Shown: in pieces, positions 1 through 10,186 of the stretch | Layout of the letters: the number at the start of each line of letters is the position of its first letter | Numbering within the stretch: the first letter of the stretch is position 1 | DNA from: an uncultured Cellvibrionales bacterium | Lineage (GTDB): Bacteria > Pseudomonadota > Gammaproteobacteria > Pseudomonadales > Dasaniaceae | Reading direction: 5' to 3' | Assembly: GCA_913019905.1 (NCBI GenBank) | Contig: CAJVZD010000008.1 | Location: 1-64,000 of the forward strand | DNA length: 64,000 nt | Notes under the pieces: model-generated | Database searches by the model: none | The model's input: the letters and a program-made list of their open reading frames with translations, nothing else | Told to the model about the DNA's origin: nothing | Program-made: the position numbers and the translations under genes

Positions 1-508
1 GGTTTCGGGACTCCTGATTTTCTCGAGCTGAGGCAGAGACATCAACCACCCCGTCCGTTAGAAGTATTAAATGCGTTTTATACCTCGGATCGAGGTTATC
101 AATATCATCTACTGCTTTCTTTAGGGCTTCTGAGATATTTGTCCTCAATGCAACAGAGTTGATAGATTGAGCCTTCACTAAGGCATCAGATCGCCAGCTG
201 CTACTGACGGGTTTATGTGGAACTAACATGTTTACCCATTGGCCGAACGTCCAAACACCTGCTTTGGAATTTTCAGGAAATAGCCGAACAAGAAGTTCAA
301 GCGCGGGGCGACGTAAATTCTGTGGGTCGTTTTGCTTCATACTCCCTGAAATGTCAATAATGACACGAACATCGGGAACAAGTTTTGACTGAATAGTGGC
401 TTGTGCCGCTGGGGCAGCCATATCTATCTGGCCGTGTATAGATTCAACATACAGCAGCGCCACACATAGTACTTTAGCAATAAGTAAAATGGGGTTTAGT
501 ATCTTCAT
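1..508 (-). CDS. VWA-domain protein, secreted/membrane-anchored N-terminus (partial, runs off window start)
   Basis: Minus-strand frame from ATG at 508: MKILNPILLIAKVLCVALLYVESIHG...VRVIIDISGSMKQNDPQNLRRPALELLVRLFP; DISGSM is a MIDAS DxSxS motif. Confidence 0.8.
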   Translation of the reverse strand, partial: MKILNPILLIAKVLCVALLYVESIHGQIDMAAPAAQATIQSKLVPDVRVIIDISGSMKQNDPQNLRRPALELLVRLFPENSKAGVWTFGQWVNMLVPHKPVSSSWRSDALVKAQSINSVALRTNISEALKKAVDDIDNLDPRYKTHLILLTDGVVDVSASARENQESRN

Positions 509-806
509 TCAGGCAGTAACTCGCTCTACAAATATTCTAAATAGTACGCACATTGATTGTCTGCAAACGTATTGGAAATTGATTTTTTATTGTCTCCCAA
601 TTGCACGCTGGTGAAATAGCGACCAATCAGGCATTTTTCCCTCACAATTTGTCTTCAAACTGTAATATTAACAACAACATATAGCAGATATCAGCAATTA
701 AACAACAAGAATTCGCGACTTCATCTACTAAAAATCGGGACTCGGACTACAGGCTCCTCGGCACGACCTGAATACAGCTTAACATACAAATAATGGGAGA
801 ATAGAG

Positions 807-1148
807 TCACCGTGATTTATTCTTGCGCATAATTAATTTCAAAATAAAGGAGGCAATTAACAGCCCTGTCATGACAAACAATACCGGTACGAAACGGTTT
901 AATAGTGCATCGACGCCGTCATTTAAGCCGTCCATTAATGCAGCTATAAAGGCTGGCACCCAATAGTTTTGCGTAGGATCTAACCTGACTGGCGTTATAA
1001 ATAACGCCAAGCTACAAACCTGAAGAATTGACCGAAGTTCAACAAACCTAACGTGTAATACAAGCCGCCAAACGACGATTTGCGCAGTTAAAACCGCTAA
1101 CAAGTATATCGCCCATGCCAAATAGTAGTCGCTCTCTAACTCCATCAT
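807..1148 (-). CDS. small hypothetical inner-membrane protein (three or more hydrophobic segments)
   Basis: ORF 113 aa, hydrophobic segments, C-terminal KLIMRKNKSR; tightly linked to ycgN. Confidence 0.6.
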   Translation of the reverse strand: MMELESDYYLAWAIYLLAVLTAQIVVWRLVLHVRFVELRSILQVCSLALFITPVRLDPTQNYWVPAFIAALMDGLNDGVDALLNRFVPVLFVMTGLLIASFILKLIMRKNKSR

Positions 1149-1175
1149 CTATCGCCTAAATCACCTAAATTGTAT

Positions 1176-1622
1176 CTATTCAACCCAGTGAATGATATGT
1201 TCTTGATAGCCATCTTCGTGCACAAAACGTTCGTTTAATGCACGATTCTTTATTGATATCCCAGCCTCATGTACCGAACTCGAACTTCCCGAAATGAGTG
1301 GGTGCCAATCCTCTAAGGGCTTATTTTCTGAGATTAAGCGATAGGCGCAGGTTGACGGGAGCCATTGAAACTCCTCTACCTTTCCCGGGTCTAGCCAAAC
1401 GCAATTTGGGACTAGCTTGTTTCGCAGTTGATATTCTGTACAACGACAGTCGTCGCTCATGTACTGACACACGATTTTGGTATAAAAAACCTCACCCGTG
1501 TCCTCGTCTTCCAGTTTATGCAGGCAACACTTTGCGCAGCCATCGCATAAAGACTCCCACTCTCCCGGAGTCATTTCATCAAGGCGTTTATGTTCCCAAA
1601 ATCGTTCATTATTTGATGTCAT
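1176..1622 (-). CDS. ycgN: YcgN-family cysteine cluster protein
   Basis: Cysteine pattern LCDGCAKCCLHKLEDEDTGEVFYTKIVCQYM..CRC, typical of the YcgN/YkgJ family; adjacent to ycgL and rnd. Confidence 0.85.
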   Translation of the reverse strand: MTSNNERFWEHKRLDEMTPGEWESLCDGCAKCCLHKLEDEDTGEVFYTKIVCQYMSDDCRCTEYQLRNKLVPNCVWLDPGKVEEFQWLPSTCAYRLISENKPLEDWHPLISGSSSSVHEAGISIKNRALNERFVHEDGYQEHIIHWVE

Positions 1623-1906
1623 AGTGAAATTTTCGAGTTTTTAAGATTGAGCTGGGTTATGGATGATTCGTGTTGGGGCGGCATTTGCAAAAAATATCCC
1701 GGATTATTCAACGCCGCAATAACGGTTTCTATATCGACCCGCGCGAGTTTTTTCTCGGGATTTAGCACTAGGGTCATCGCATGTTCCGGTTTGCCAAACT
1801 TCTTTATTAGCCTTTCTGGAACTCGTTCCAATTCTTCTCCTTTATTAACATATAGATACATTCCTTCTTTTTTTGGGCTTCGATATATGGTGCAAACTAT
1901 ATTCAT
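1619..1906 (-). CDS. ycgL: YcgL domain-containing protein
   Basis: MNIVCTIYRSPKKEGMYLYVNKGEELERVPERLIKKFGKPEHAMTLVLNPEKKLARVD. Confidence 0.85.
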   Translation of the reverse strand: MNIVCTIYRSPKKEGMYLYVNKGEELERVPERLIKKFGKPEHAMTLVLNPEKKLARVDIETVIAALNNPGYFLQMPPQHESSITQLNLKNSKISL

Positions 1907-2049
1907 TGAATTGCCCTGTACGTGTCTCTAGTTAATGAAGCTACGGAGTGTTGTGAACCGATGTCGTTTACATCCTTCATCTGTGACTGTGCAAAACATC
2001 GACTTCGAAATCCTGCCGACCCGTTACTTTTTTACTGGAAATACAACTG

Positions 2050-3192
2050 CTAATCATTTAGGCGCTTTAATATTTCCAATAATTCGTTACCGACAATATT
2101 TTTTCGCCACCCGGACAGCGACAAGGGGAGCTGATAAATTTCATCATAAAAGACAGAACGAATGAGTGCTTCGAGGTCTTTTTTCTTGGCAAGTAATTCT
2201 GGCGCAAGCTGTAAGTGTTCCGAACGGTGCCTAACATGGGATTGCAGTTGTTTCAAAATACTCCCTGTCTCTGGAGGAAGCGGTCGAGGCAGTGGTTCCA
2301 AATAGTCAAGTTCGTTTTTACTCTTGACATCTTTTACCATCGCAATAATTTTGTCGCCGTTTTGTCGAATCAGTTTGTGCGGCAATTCCTTCACGGTCCC
2401 CAGTTGTGCGGTAGAATTTGGCTCTAATAAAGCGATATCGAAACAGCAGCGGTCTTTTATAATGCGTCCGCGAGGTATATCTTTTTGTCGAGCCTCTTTC
2501 TCACGCCATAGTGTTAACTGTTGCAATAGAGTCAGTTGCCGTGCTGATAGCTTCCATGCCGATTTTATTTTTTTGTAGTATGATATGATCTTTTCGTGTT
2601 CGGAAGCCGAGTTAAGTAATAGCTGACATTCTTCCTGTAACCAGAGAATACGCTTCTTTTCCTGTAAAGATCCATGCAGCATTCGATGCATTTCAGGCAA
2701 ATATGCGACATCAAGTGCCGCGTAGTGTATTTGTGATTCTGTTAGAGGACGTTGCAACCAATTAGAGCGCGTCTCTCCTTTGGGAACATGGATACCTAAC
2801 AACTTTTCAGTCATGGCTTGGTAGCCGAGACTAAAACCGTAGCCTAACATGCCCGCGGCCATTTGCGTATCAAACAGGGGACGTGGCACAACTCCAAAGA
2901 GTCGATCGAAAACTTCAAGGTCCTCGCTACATGAATGTAAAACCTTGGTAATCGATTCGTTTTCTAGTACTTGCTTAAAGGGGCCAAATTCATCAATGGT
3001 TAAAGGATCTATCAAGAAGCACCCGCTTCCGTCCGAAACTTGTATTAACGCACCTATTGGATAAAACGTATCGGTTCTAATGAACTCGGTGTCGAGAGCC
3101 AAAACGTCGCACCGCATCCATTGATTACAAAACAGAGACAAGTCACTGTTCGTTTCAATATAAACGGGATGTTCAATATGCTTGGATTCCAT
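2050..3192 (-). CDS. rnd: ribonuclease D
   Basis: DEDD exonuclease motifs (LALDTEFIRTDTFYP; HYAALDVAYLPEMH) plus HRDC-like C-terminus. Confidence 0.92.
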   Translation of the reverse strand: MESKHIEHPVYIETNSDLSLFCNQWMRCDVLALDTEFIRTDTFYPIGALIQVSDGSGCFLIDPLTIDEFGPFKQVLENESITKVLHSCSEDLEVFDRLFGVVPRPLFDTQMAAGMLGYGFSLGYQAMTEKLLGIHVPKGETRSNWLQRPLTESQIHYAALDVAYLPEMHRMLHGSLQEKKRILWLQEECQLLLNSASEHEKIISYYKKIKSAWKLSARQLTLLQQLTLWREKEARQKDIPRGRIIKDRCCFDIALLEPNSTAQLGTVKELPHKLIRQNGDKIIAMVKDVKSKNELDYLEPLPRPLPPETGSILKQLQSHVRHRSEHLQLAPELLAKKKDLEALIRSVFYDEIYQLPLSLSGWRKNIVGNELLEILKRLND

Positions 3193-3205
3193 AACTACCT
3201 TTTAT

Positions 3206-3805
3206 TTACGTTACAATTTGGCGACCGCTGATCGCATGTGCCAGCGTACCAACGTCGACATATTCCAACTCACCCCCTAGCGGGACGCCGTGGGCAATCT
3301 TAGAGATTGTGAGCCCCAACGCTCTAACCTGCTCTGAAATATAATAGGCTGTAGCCTCGCCTTCTACGGTTGGATTCGTTGCAAGAATGACTTCTTCTAC
3401 TGTTCCCTCTTGCAACCTCATTACCAAGTCTGTAACCCCAATCTCAGCCGGTCCAATTCCGTCGATTGGAGAAAGATGACCCATTAACACAAAATATAAG
3501 CCGCGATAACTTCCAGATTGCTCGAAGGCTAAAACATCTGTAGGAGTCTCAACAATGCACACAATACTATGGTCACGCTTTAGGTCGGAACAAATTGAAC
3601 AATAAGCTTGCTCAGTAAGCGTGCGGCAGCTTTCGCAGCGCCCCACTCCCTCCATCGCTTTTTCGAGATTTTCGGCCAATTTAATCCCGCCCTCCCGATT
3701 ACGTTCCAGTAGATAAAATGCCATCCTTTGGGCGGATTTAGGGCCGACACCTGGCAAGCATCGCAGAGCTTCTACTAACTGGTCGATAAGTGGGCTAAAT
3801 GCCAT
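3206..3805 (-). CDS. recR: recombination mediator protein RecR
   Basis: [34 protein letters not shown], zinc finger [16 protein letters not shown], Toprim EGEATAYYI. Confidence 0.96.
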   Translation of the reverse strand: MAFSPLIDQLVEALRCLPGVGPKSAQRMAFYLLERNREGGIKLAENLEKAMEGVGRCESCRTLTEQAYCSICSDLKRDHSIVCIVETPTDVLAFEQSGSYRGLYFVLMGHLSPIDGIGPAEIGVTDLVMRLQEGTVEEVILATNPTVEGEATAYYISEQVRALGLTISKIAHGVPLGGELEYVDVGTLAHAISGRQIVT

Positions 3806-3883
3806 AAGTTGTCTACCGTTCTCGATCTAGGTGCAGTGTAATTTCCTGCAAAGTTTTTCCTTTTTCGCAGGGCAAAAAAATGC

Positions 3884-4201
3884 TCAGAAAGGCATTTTGA
3901 AGTTTGATAAGTCCAAGCCCCCGGCCATTCCTGACAGTGCATCGCGATTACCCGTCTCCACCTTTCTTACTGCATCATTAACCGCAGCGGCGACCAAATC
4001 TTCCATCATTTGTTTGTCTTCACTCATCAAACTCGCATCTATGTCGACACTGATAACGTCGTGACGGCCGTTCATACAAACTTTTACCATTCCAGCGCCC
4101 GACTCACCGGTGACTTCCTTTTTGGCGATTTCTGCTTGCGCCTTTTCCATTTGCGTTTTCATTTCCTGCGCTTGCTTCATCAAATCATTTAGATCTGGCA
4201 T
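3884..4201 (-). CDS. ybaB: YbaB/EbfC family nucleoid-associated protein
   Basis: [48 protein letters not shown]; between dnaX and recR. Confidence 0.93.
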   Translation of the reverse strand: MPDLNDLMKQAQEMKTQMEKAQAEIAKKEVTGESGAGMVKVCMNGRHDVISVDIDASLMSEDKQMMEDLVAAAVNDAVRKVETGNRDALSGMAGGLDLSNFKMPF

Positions 4202-4223
4202 GATACTTCTCTCTCGTTATGTT

Positions 4224-6059
4224 CTAGCGGGGCTCAACCGATGCTTGATCTAATACGGCACCAAAATCGGTGATTAGGGTTTGAATATTTTGATCGGCTT
4301 GAAAATGAACTAATGCTTGATCTTTTCGCTCTTTAGCTATTCGCTTTTTTCTCGCGGCCGGAGTTTCTGACACGCTATTACCGACACTAATGTGAACTTT
4401 AACTAAGGCATTGAAAGTAACAGTCAAATGCTCTTCAATTCGCGAAGTGTAAGTATCATTAAAAAGTGTCGCATTTGATTCGTCTAGGACAAAATACAAA
4501 TCGTCCCCATCGATGCTGTCCAGCACGCAATGCGAAGCAATATTTCCGACAACACCACCAAAACCCAAATGTGGAAAAAACTGTGCCCAATTGGACGGTG
4601 TCAACTGTGCGAGAGCCGGGCGAAATTCCTCGTCAGAACTCTCTATTATGACGTCTGTATCTAGAGATTTTTTTTCAACATTAGCCGGTTCGCAATCCGG
4701 CTGATCAACGACTTTCTCGTTTCTGTTAAAACGAGCTTTTTCTTCGGTTTTATCCGCAATCTTTTGTTGTACGACTGGCGGGGTTGTTACTTGAGGTGCG
4801 TCGATGACCTCGGGCTCTATTATCTTGAATGCTTCTGAATGCGGTCTAGTGCTCGCTATAGTTGGCTCGACCGCTTCAGACTTTTTTATATGTTGGGGTC
4901 CCTCCACATTACTTGGCTCGTCACCGTCACGAGACGGTGAAACGCTCAAATTTTGCTGCGGCAATTCAGGAATACCGGCCGGTTTGAAAGCTAACATTCT
5001 CAACAAAACCATTTCGAAACCACTGCGAGGGTCGGGACAAAGCGGTAAATCTCGCCGGCCATTCAGCGCCATTTGGTAAAATAGTTGTATGTCTTCCGCT
5101 GCAATTCGTGCGGCTAGATCTGCAATTCGATCTTTATCCCCGTAACTATTATCACCGACATCGGGTAAAGCCTGTGTCATCGCAACTCGATGCAATAGGG
5201 TTAATAATTCATCGAGCGCTGAGAAATAGTCAGGCGCGTGCTCAGAAAAAGACTGCACCGCTTTCAAAGTATTTGCCGCGTTTGAATCCGCCAAGGCGGC
5301 AATAATGTCGTAAATTGCAGCTTGGTCTATCGTACCTAACATACTGCGAATATCAGCTTCTTCTAACTTACCTGAACCAAAAGCAATTCCCTGATCAGTT
5401 AAGCTTAATGCATCGCGCATACTTCCATCCGCGGCGCGACCTAGTAACCACAAAGCTTGCTCATCGTGAGAGACCATCTCTTTGTCTAGAACATCACGCA
5501 AATGGCCAACAATGCGCTCCGGGGTCATGTTTTTCAGGTTGAATTGTAAGCACCTTGACAATATCGTCGCCGGTAATTTTTGCGGATCCGTTGTAGCCAG
5601 TAGGAACTTCACGTGCGGCGGGGGCTCTTCCAGTGTTTTCAGAAGTGCATTGAAGCTATGAGTAGAAAGCATATGTACTTCATCGATCAGATAAACTTTA
5701 TATCGTCCAACGGTGGGTGCGTACTGTACGTTTTCAAGTAACTCGCGTGTATCCTCCACTTTTGTACGCGAAGCTGCATCCACTTCAATCAAATCTATAA
5801 AACTGCCTTCGGCAATGCTGCAGCAGGCGCTGCATTGACCGCAGGGCTCAGAGCTAACACCGACATCACAATTAAGACATTTCGCCAATATCCTGGCAAT
5901 CGTTGTTTTTCCTACGCCGCGAGTACCGGTAAACAAATAGGCATGATGAAGCCGATCACGATCGAGTGCATTAATCAGCGCTTTTAAGACGTGCTCCTGT
6001 CCAACCATTTCACGGAAGGTTTTTGGCCGCCATTTTCGGGCCAAGACCTGATAACTCAT
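4224..6059 (-). CDS. dnaX: DNA polymerase III subunits tau (and probably gamma by frameshift)
   Basis: MSYQVLARKWRPKTFREMVGQEHVLKALINALDRDRLHHAYLFTGTRGVGKTTIARILAK; Walker A/B and zinc module. Confidence 0.97.
   Translation of the reverse strand: MSYQVLARKWRPKTFREMVGQEHVLKALINALDRDRLHHAYLFTGTRGVGKTTIARILAKCLNCDVGVSSEPCGQCSACCSIAEGSFIDLIEVDAASRTKVEDTRELLENVQYAPTVGRYKVYLIDEVHMLSTHSFNALLKTLEEPPPHVKFLLATTDPQKLPATILSRCLQFNLKNMTPERIVGHLRDVLDKEMVSHDEQALWLLGRAADGSMRDALSLTDQGIAFGSGKLEEADIRSMLGTIDQAAIYDIIAALADSNAANTLKAVQSFSEHAPDYFSALDELLTLLHRVAMTQALPDVGDNSYGDKDRIADLAARIAAEDIQLFYQMALNGRRDLPLCPDPRSGFEMVLLRMLAFKPAGIPELPQQNLSVSPSRDGDEPSNVEGPQHIKKSEAVEPTIASTRPHSEAFKIIEPEVIDAPQVTTPPVVQQKIADKTEEKARFNRNEKVVDQPDCEPANVEKKSLDTDVIIESSDEEFRPALAQLTPSNWAQFFPHLGFGGVVGNIASHCVLDSIDGDDLYFVLDESNATLFNDTYTSRIEEHLTVTFNALVKVHISVGNSVSETPAARKKRIAKERKDQALVHFQADQNIQTLITDFGAVLDQASVEPR
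4841..4905 (-). promoter_or_regulatory. dnaX: putative programmed -1 ribosomal frameshift signal in dnaX
   Basis: mRNA sense: GGAGGG (4905-4900), 12 nt spacer, A AAA AAG (4887-4881) in the ATA AAA AAG phase, TCTGAA, then GCGGTC (4874-4869) pairing with GACCGC (4846-4841); -1 frame reads GTC TGA. Confidence 0.82.
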
Positions 6060-6353
6060 TAAACTCTACCTATCATTATTTGAGCTGCAGAGGATACACC
6101 AGCGCGGGTTGGACATAAATGCTTAAGGTTTTAGATTTGTAACAAAAACGCACTAAAGTAACCGTATTTTTCTTCTAACCGCGGTGAATGTCTATTTCGC
6201 CAACGATTATTGAACAAAGGCGTGTTGATATCACGAATTAATATCTTTTCTAACAAATACGAAGAGTAATATACACAATATTAGTGATAGCTATTAACCA
6301 CCGCCGTTCCGAAATCAGTGTAATACTAGAGGAAAACTTGGGTTGAGATGTTT

Positions 6354-6467
6354 GGGTGGCGATCCAACCAGCCACATCCCGGCACATGAGTCGATAACTA
6401 CCGTTGCTCCCTTCCGGGCCTGGCGGGGTTTGCTATCTATCATTGCGAGAGGACCGGAAGGACCACC
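6354..6467 (-). ncRNA. ffs: signal recognition particle 4.5S RNA
   Basis: Reverse complement contains CCAGGCCCGGAAGGGAGCAACGGTAG...TGTGCCGGGATGTGGCTGG, the conserved SRP domain IV and 3' arm; terminal pairing GGTGG/CCACC. Ends approximate. Confidence 0.93.
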
Positions 6468-6569
6468 ATAATGTCGAGACCGATACTGACTTCTCGAAGG
6501 CCGCGTATTGTCCTTAAAAACGAGCACGCTTGCAAGTGCTCTTCTCAAATACCTAGGCCTAAAGGTCAA

Positions 6570-8312
6570 TTAAGCGACCAAAAGCTGACCTAATTTCGTC
6601 GACCGGTTGACGCCACTAATTATCGCGGCCAGCGACGCTTCAATAATATCAACGCTACGGGCAACACCGCTAATTCTCTCGCCGTTGATATTTAATTGCA
6701 CAAAGGCGATAGCTTCGGCTTTAGCGCCTTGATCTTTTTCGGCACTGATAGCGTGTTCATTGTAATCGACCACAATGATGGACAGCCCAGATCTAAGACT
6801 CAATGCATGGACAAATGCTTCGATTACACCCTTGCCCTGACCTTCTAGATCGATGACTTTTTCATTCCACTCTAGCCCCGCTGAAATACTGTCAACTCCA
6901 TCTTGACGCCGTATATTGTAGTGGTTCAATCTATATTGATCGCCTCCCGCATTAGCCTCTCCGAAATGACTTTCTGTGGCGGAAAAACCAGTAGCTAAGT
7001 ACTCTTTCTTGAATAAGTTCCAGATCATTTCCCCCGACATTTCACTTTCTGTTTGTTCAGCTTGTTTTTGTACCTTTGAGCTGAATTCTATTTGAAGCCA
7101 GCGAGGAAGCTGTATCCCATATTCACGTGCTAAAACATAAGCGATTCCTCCTTTACCGGACTGACTATTTATTCGAATAACTTCTTGGTAGGAACGACCC
7201 AGGTCGGCGGGATCAATGGGTAAATACGCGACATCCCATGGGCTTCCCTCTTCCCTGACGGCTAAACATTTGTTAATCGCGTCTTGATGACTCCCGGAAA
7301 ACGCGGTAAAAACCAATTCTCCCGCATAAGGGTGCCGTGGGTGGACAGACAACTGGGTACAGTCTTGCACCGTTTTTACGATCTCGTCCATAAGAGAAAA
7401 ATCGAGTTCAGGATCGATCCCTTGACTATACATATTCATACCCATCGTGATTACGTCCATATTTCCGGTCCGCTCGCCATTTCCCATAAGGGTGCCCTCC
7501 ACGCGGTCTGCACCAGCCATCAAAGCCAGTTCGGCGGCAGCAACAGCGCAACCACGATCGTTATGCGTATGAACGCTGACGATAATAGCGTCTCTTTTCT
7601 GTATATGTGCGCAAAACCACTCTACCTGGTCGGCAAAAATATTGGGGGTACTCATTTCAACTGTTGCTGGCAGGTTTATAATCACTGGATGCGTTTCATT
7701 CGGTTTCCAGACGCCAGTTACCGCGTCGCATATTTCCACCGCAAAATCTAATTCAGTGCCGGTAAAGCTCTCCGGTGAATATTCAAAGACCCATTCCGTT
7801 TGTGGCTGACCGTTGGCTAATGACTGAATAGTCCGCGCTGCATTTACCGCCAAGTCAGTAATTCCAGCGCGACCTAAATTAAAGACGTGTTTACGTTGCA
7901 CTGTCGATGTCGAGTTGTAGAGGTGAACAATTGCTCTTCTAGCGCCCTTTAGTGCTTCAAAGGTCTTTGCAATCATATCTTCCCGAGCGGGAGTCAACAC
8001 CTGTATGGTCACGTCGGGCGGGATTAAATCATTATCCAGCAGATACCGTACAAAGTCGAAATCAGTTACTGAGGCAGCGGGAAAACCAACTTCAATTTCT
8101 TTAAACCCAACGCGAACCAGTAACATGAACATTTTATGTTTTTGTGCGGGTGTCATCGGCTCAATAAGAGCTTGATTTCCGTCACGTAGATCAACACTAC
8201 ACCAGAGCGGAGCTTTGGTAATTTGCTCGTCTGGCCATTTCCTTTGGGGCATGCTGACCGGAGGAAAAGCCCGGTATTTTTTATGCTCAAATGTATTCAT
8301 TGTCCTACTCAC
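6570..8312 (-). CDS. leuA: 2-isopropylmalate synthase (long form)
   Basis: WCSVDLRDGNQALIEPMTPAQKHKMFMLLVRVGFKEIEVGFPAAS; HTHNDRGCAVAAAELALMAGADRVEGTLMGNGERTGN. Start may be the internal MNTFEHKKYR. Confidence 0.96.
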   Translation of the reverse strand: MSRTMNTFEHKKYRAFPPVSMPQRKWPDEQITKAPLWCSVDLRDGNQALIEPMTPAQKHKMFMLLVRVGFKEIEVGFPAASVTDFDFVRYLLDNDLIPPDVTIQVLTPAREDMIAKTFEALKGARRAIVHLYNSTSTVQRKHVFNLGRAGITDLAVNAARTIQSLANGQPQTEWVFEYSPESFTGTELDFAVEICDAVTGVWKPNETHPVIINLPATVEMSTPNIFADQVEWFCAHIQKRDAIIVSVHTHNDRGCAVAAAELALMAGADRVEGTLMGNGERTGNMDVITMGMNMYSQGIDPELDFSLMDEIVKTVQDCTQLSVHPRHPYAGELVFTAFSGSHQDAINKCLAVREEGSPWDVAYLPIDPADLGRSYQEVIRINSQSGKGGIAYVLAREYGIQLPRWLQIEFSSKVQKQAEQTESEMSGEMIWNLFKKEYLATGFSATESHFGEANAGGDQYRLNHYNIRRQDGVDSISAGLEWNEKVIDLEGQGKGVIEAFVHALSLRSGLSIIVVDYNEHAISAEKDQGAKAEAIAFVQLNINGERISGVARSVDIIEASLAAIISGVNRSTKLGQLLVA

Positions 8313-8596
8313 TCTTTAGTCAGATTAATCTACAAATTAAAGAAAGCCGTGCTCTTGTGAAACACAAAATTTATCAACCCGAAATAATCTTTTGAATTAA
8401 GCCGGGCCTCAAAACCGTCGTGACGGTAATCACTGGAATGAAATTATAATGGAGAGCGAATAGAGAATGATTGCAAAGTTGCACAGATACCGGTCTAATA
8501 TGGAGCAATAAACTACATGCCGTGTATTATTTAGTGTAAATCACTATTATTTCTCAGTCCTATAAATTAATGAGCTAATATTCTGGACCTAATACC

Positions 8597-9085
8597 ATGA
8601 ACCTAGACCGTATCGATCGACATATTCTCCAGTTGATGCAGCGCAATGGTCGCATTAATAATATTGAATTAGCTGAAAAGGTCGGATTGTCTCCAACTCC
8701 CTGCTCACGCAGAGTAAAGAGGCTGGAAGAGTCAGGGATAATTGAGCGCCATGTAACGATACTGAACAGGTCGAGCCTCGATTTGAAATTGACTGCTATG
8801 GTGGGGATCAGTATGGACCGACATACTCCTGAGCGTTTTGACAACTTCGAGAAAAAGATCATCGAATTTCCTGAAGTGCTGGAATGCAACATTGTTACAG
8901 GACAAGCATCCGACTACTTATTAAAAGTTGTACTGCCCGATATGGAATACTATGAAGAATTTTTACTGGGTCGTCTGACCCGAATTGAGGGAGTGTCCGG
9001 AGTTCATTCGAGTTTTGTTTTACGGCGAATCATTGACAAAACGGAACTGCCGCTGAATCACAAAAACGATCATCAACTGCGTTAG
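8597..9085 (+). CDS. Lrp/AsnC family transcriptional regulator
   Basis: LDRIDRHILQLMQRNGRINNIELAEKVGLSPTPCSRRVKRLEESGIIERHVTIL; divergent from leuA. Confidence 0.93.
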   Translation: MNLDRIDRHILQLMQRNGRINNIELAEKVGLSPTPCSRRVKRLEESGIIERHVTILNRSSLDLKLTAMVGISMDRHTPERFDNFEKKIIEFPEVLECNIVTGQASDYLLKVVLPDMEYYEEFLLGRLTRIEGVSGVHSSFVLRRIIDKTELPLNHKNDHQLR

Positions 9086-9199
9086 CTGTTGTGCTAGTAC
9101 GTAAAAACTCTCCGGCTTGGGCTTTCGATTTCTATCTATAGCATACTGGCGCAGCGACACGACTCCATTAAACTGTGTAAAAGCAACCGAAGAAGAGAA

Positions 9200-10096
9200 T
9201 TAAGCCTCGGTAGAATTGTCGGTCCGCGAAGCAATTAATTCGGCGAGAGCAACGATACGTTTGGCTTCCTGCACGTGCAGGTTTTCGATTAGCTTGCCAT
9301 CGACTAACACAACTCCTTTACCTGCACTCTGTGCCTCAGCATATGATGCTATCACTTTGTGAGAAAAACTGATGTCTTCCTTGGTCGGCGCAAAAATTGT
9401 GTTGGCTGTGGCCAATTGCTGTGGATGAATCAGTGTTTTCCCATCAAACCCGAGTTCCAGCCCCTGTCGACAAGCTTTCTCAAATCCAATTTTGTCCTCT
9501 AGATCGAGAAAAACACCGTCAAACACTAATCGCTGATAAGCCCTGGCTGCCAACACACATAGACTCAAGCTGGTTATTACTGGTAATCGGTCCACGGTAT
9601 GTCGAGCGTGAAGATCAGTTACCAGATCTGCAGTTCCCATTATCAGCGCCTCAACGCGACTGTTGGCTGCAATTTCTTCGGCATGAAGAATAGCCAAGGG
9701 TGTTTCCATCATTACCCAAACAGCGGTTTTTTCGGACATTCCAGCTTTAGTTAGCTTTGATACGGCCCTATTCACGTCCGCGGCGCTATTCACTTTAGGC
9801 AATAGCACAGAATCTGGAGCGGCGAGCCCAACGGCTTGTAGGTCGTCTTCCCCCCACGGAGTGTCGAGGCTGTTTACTCTTACGCAAATCCCACGATCGC
9901 CGTAGTCTCCCCGATGTGCTGATGCCACGGCGTCGACAACGAGAGCGCGTGCTTCAATCTTTTTCTCAGGGGAGACAGCGTCTTCCAAGTCGAAAATGAT
10001 CACGTCTACATCGAGAGATTTCGCTTTTTCCATTGCTCTGGCGTTCGAGCCAGGCATATACAAAACGCTGCGACAGGGTCGCAAGAAGATAGTCAT
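9200..10096 (-). CDS. HpcH/HpaI aldolase / citrate lyase beta-like CoA ester lyase
   Basis: RSVLYMPGSNARAMEKAKSLDVDVIIFDLEDAVSPEKKIEAR; GFDGKTLIHPQQL. Confidence 0.92.
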   Translation of the reverse strand: MTIFLRPCRSVLYMPGSNARAMEKAKSLDVDVIIFDLEDAVSPEKKIEARALVVDAVASAHRGDYGDRGICVRVNSLDTPWGEDDLQAVGLAAPDSVLLPKVNSAADVNRAVSKLTKAGMSEKTAVWVMMETPLAILHAEEIAANSRVEALIMGTADLVTDLHARHTVDRLPVITSLSLCVLAARAYQRLVFDGVFLDLEDKIGFEKACRQGLELGFDGKTLIHPQQLATANTIFAPTKEDISFSHKVIASYAEAQSAGKGVVLVDGKLIENLHVQEAKRIVALAELIASRTDNSTEA

Positions 10097-10186
10097 TAGG
10101 TATACCTTAGGCCTCGATTAAGAAAAAGCGACAAGCATTTATTGGTCTACATTTGCCCCATATGAGGATCGCTATTTTCACGGAAA

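Noticed and set aside
6315-6569. 84 aa minus-strand ORF
   Set aside because: Covers the 4.5S RNA (ffs); the translation reflects the RNA sequence and resembles no protein family I recognise.
7284-7751. 155 aa plus-strand ORF
   Set aside because: Antisense to leuA; no recognisable motifs.
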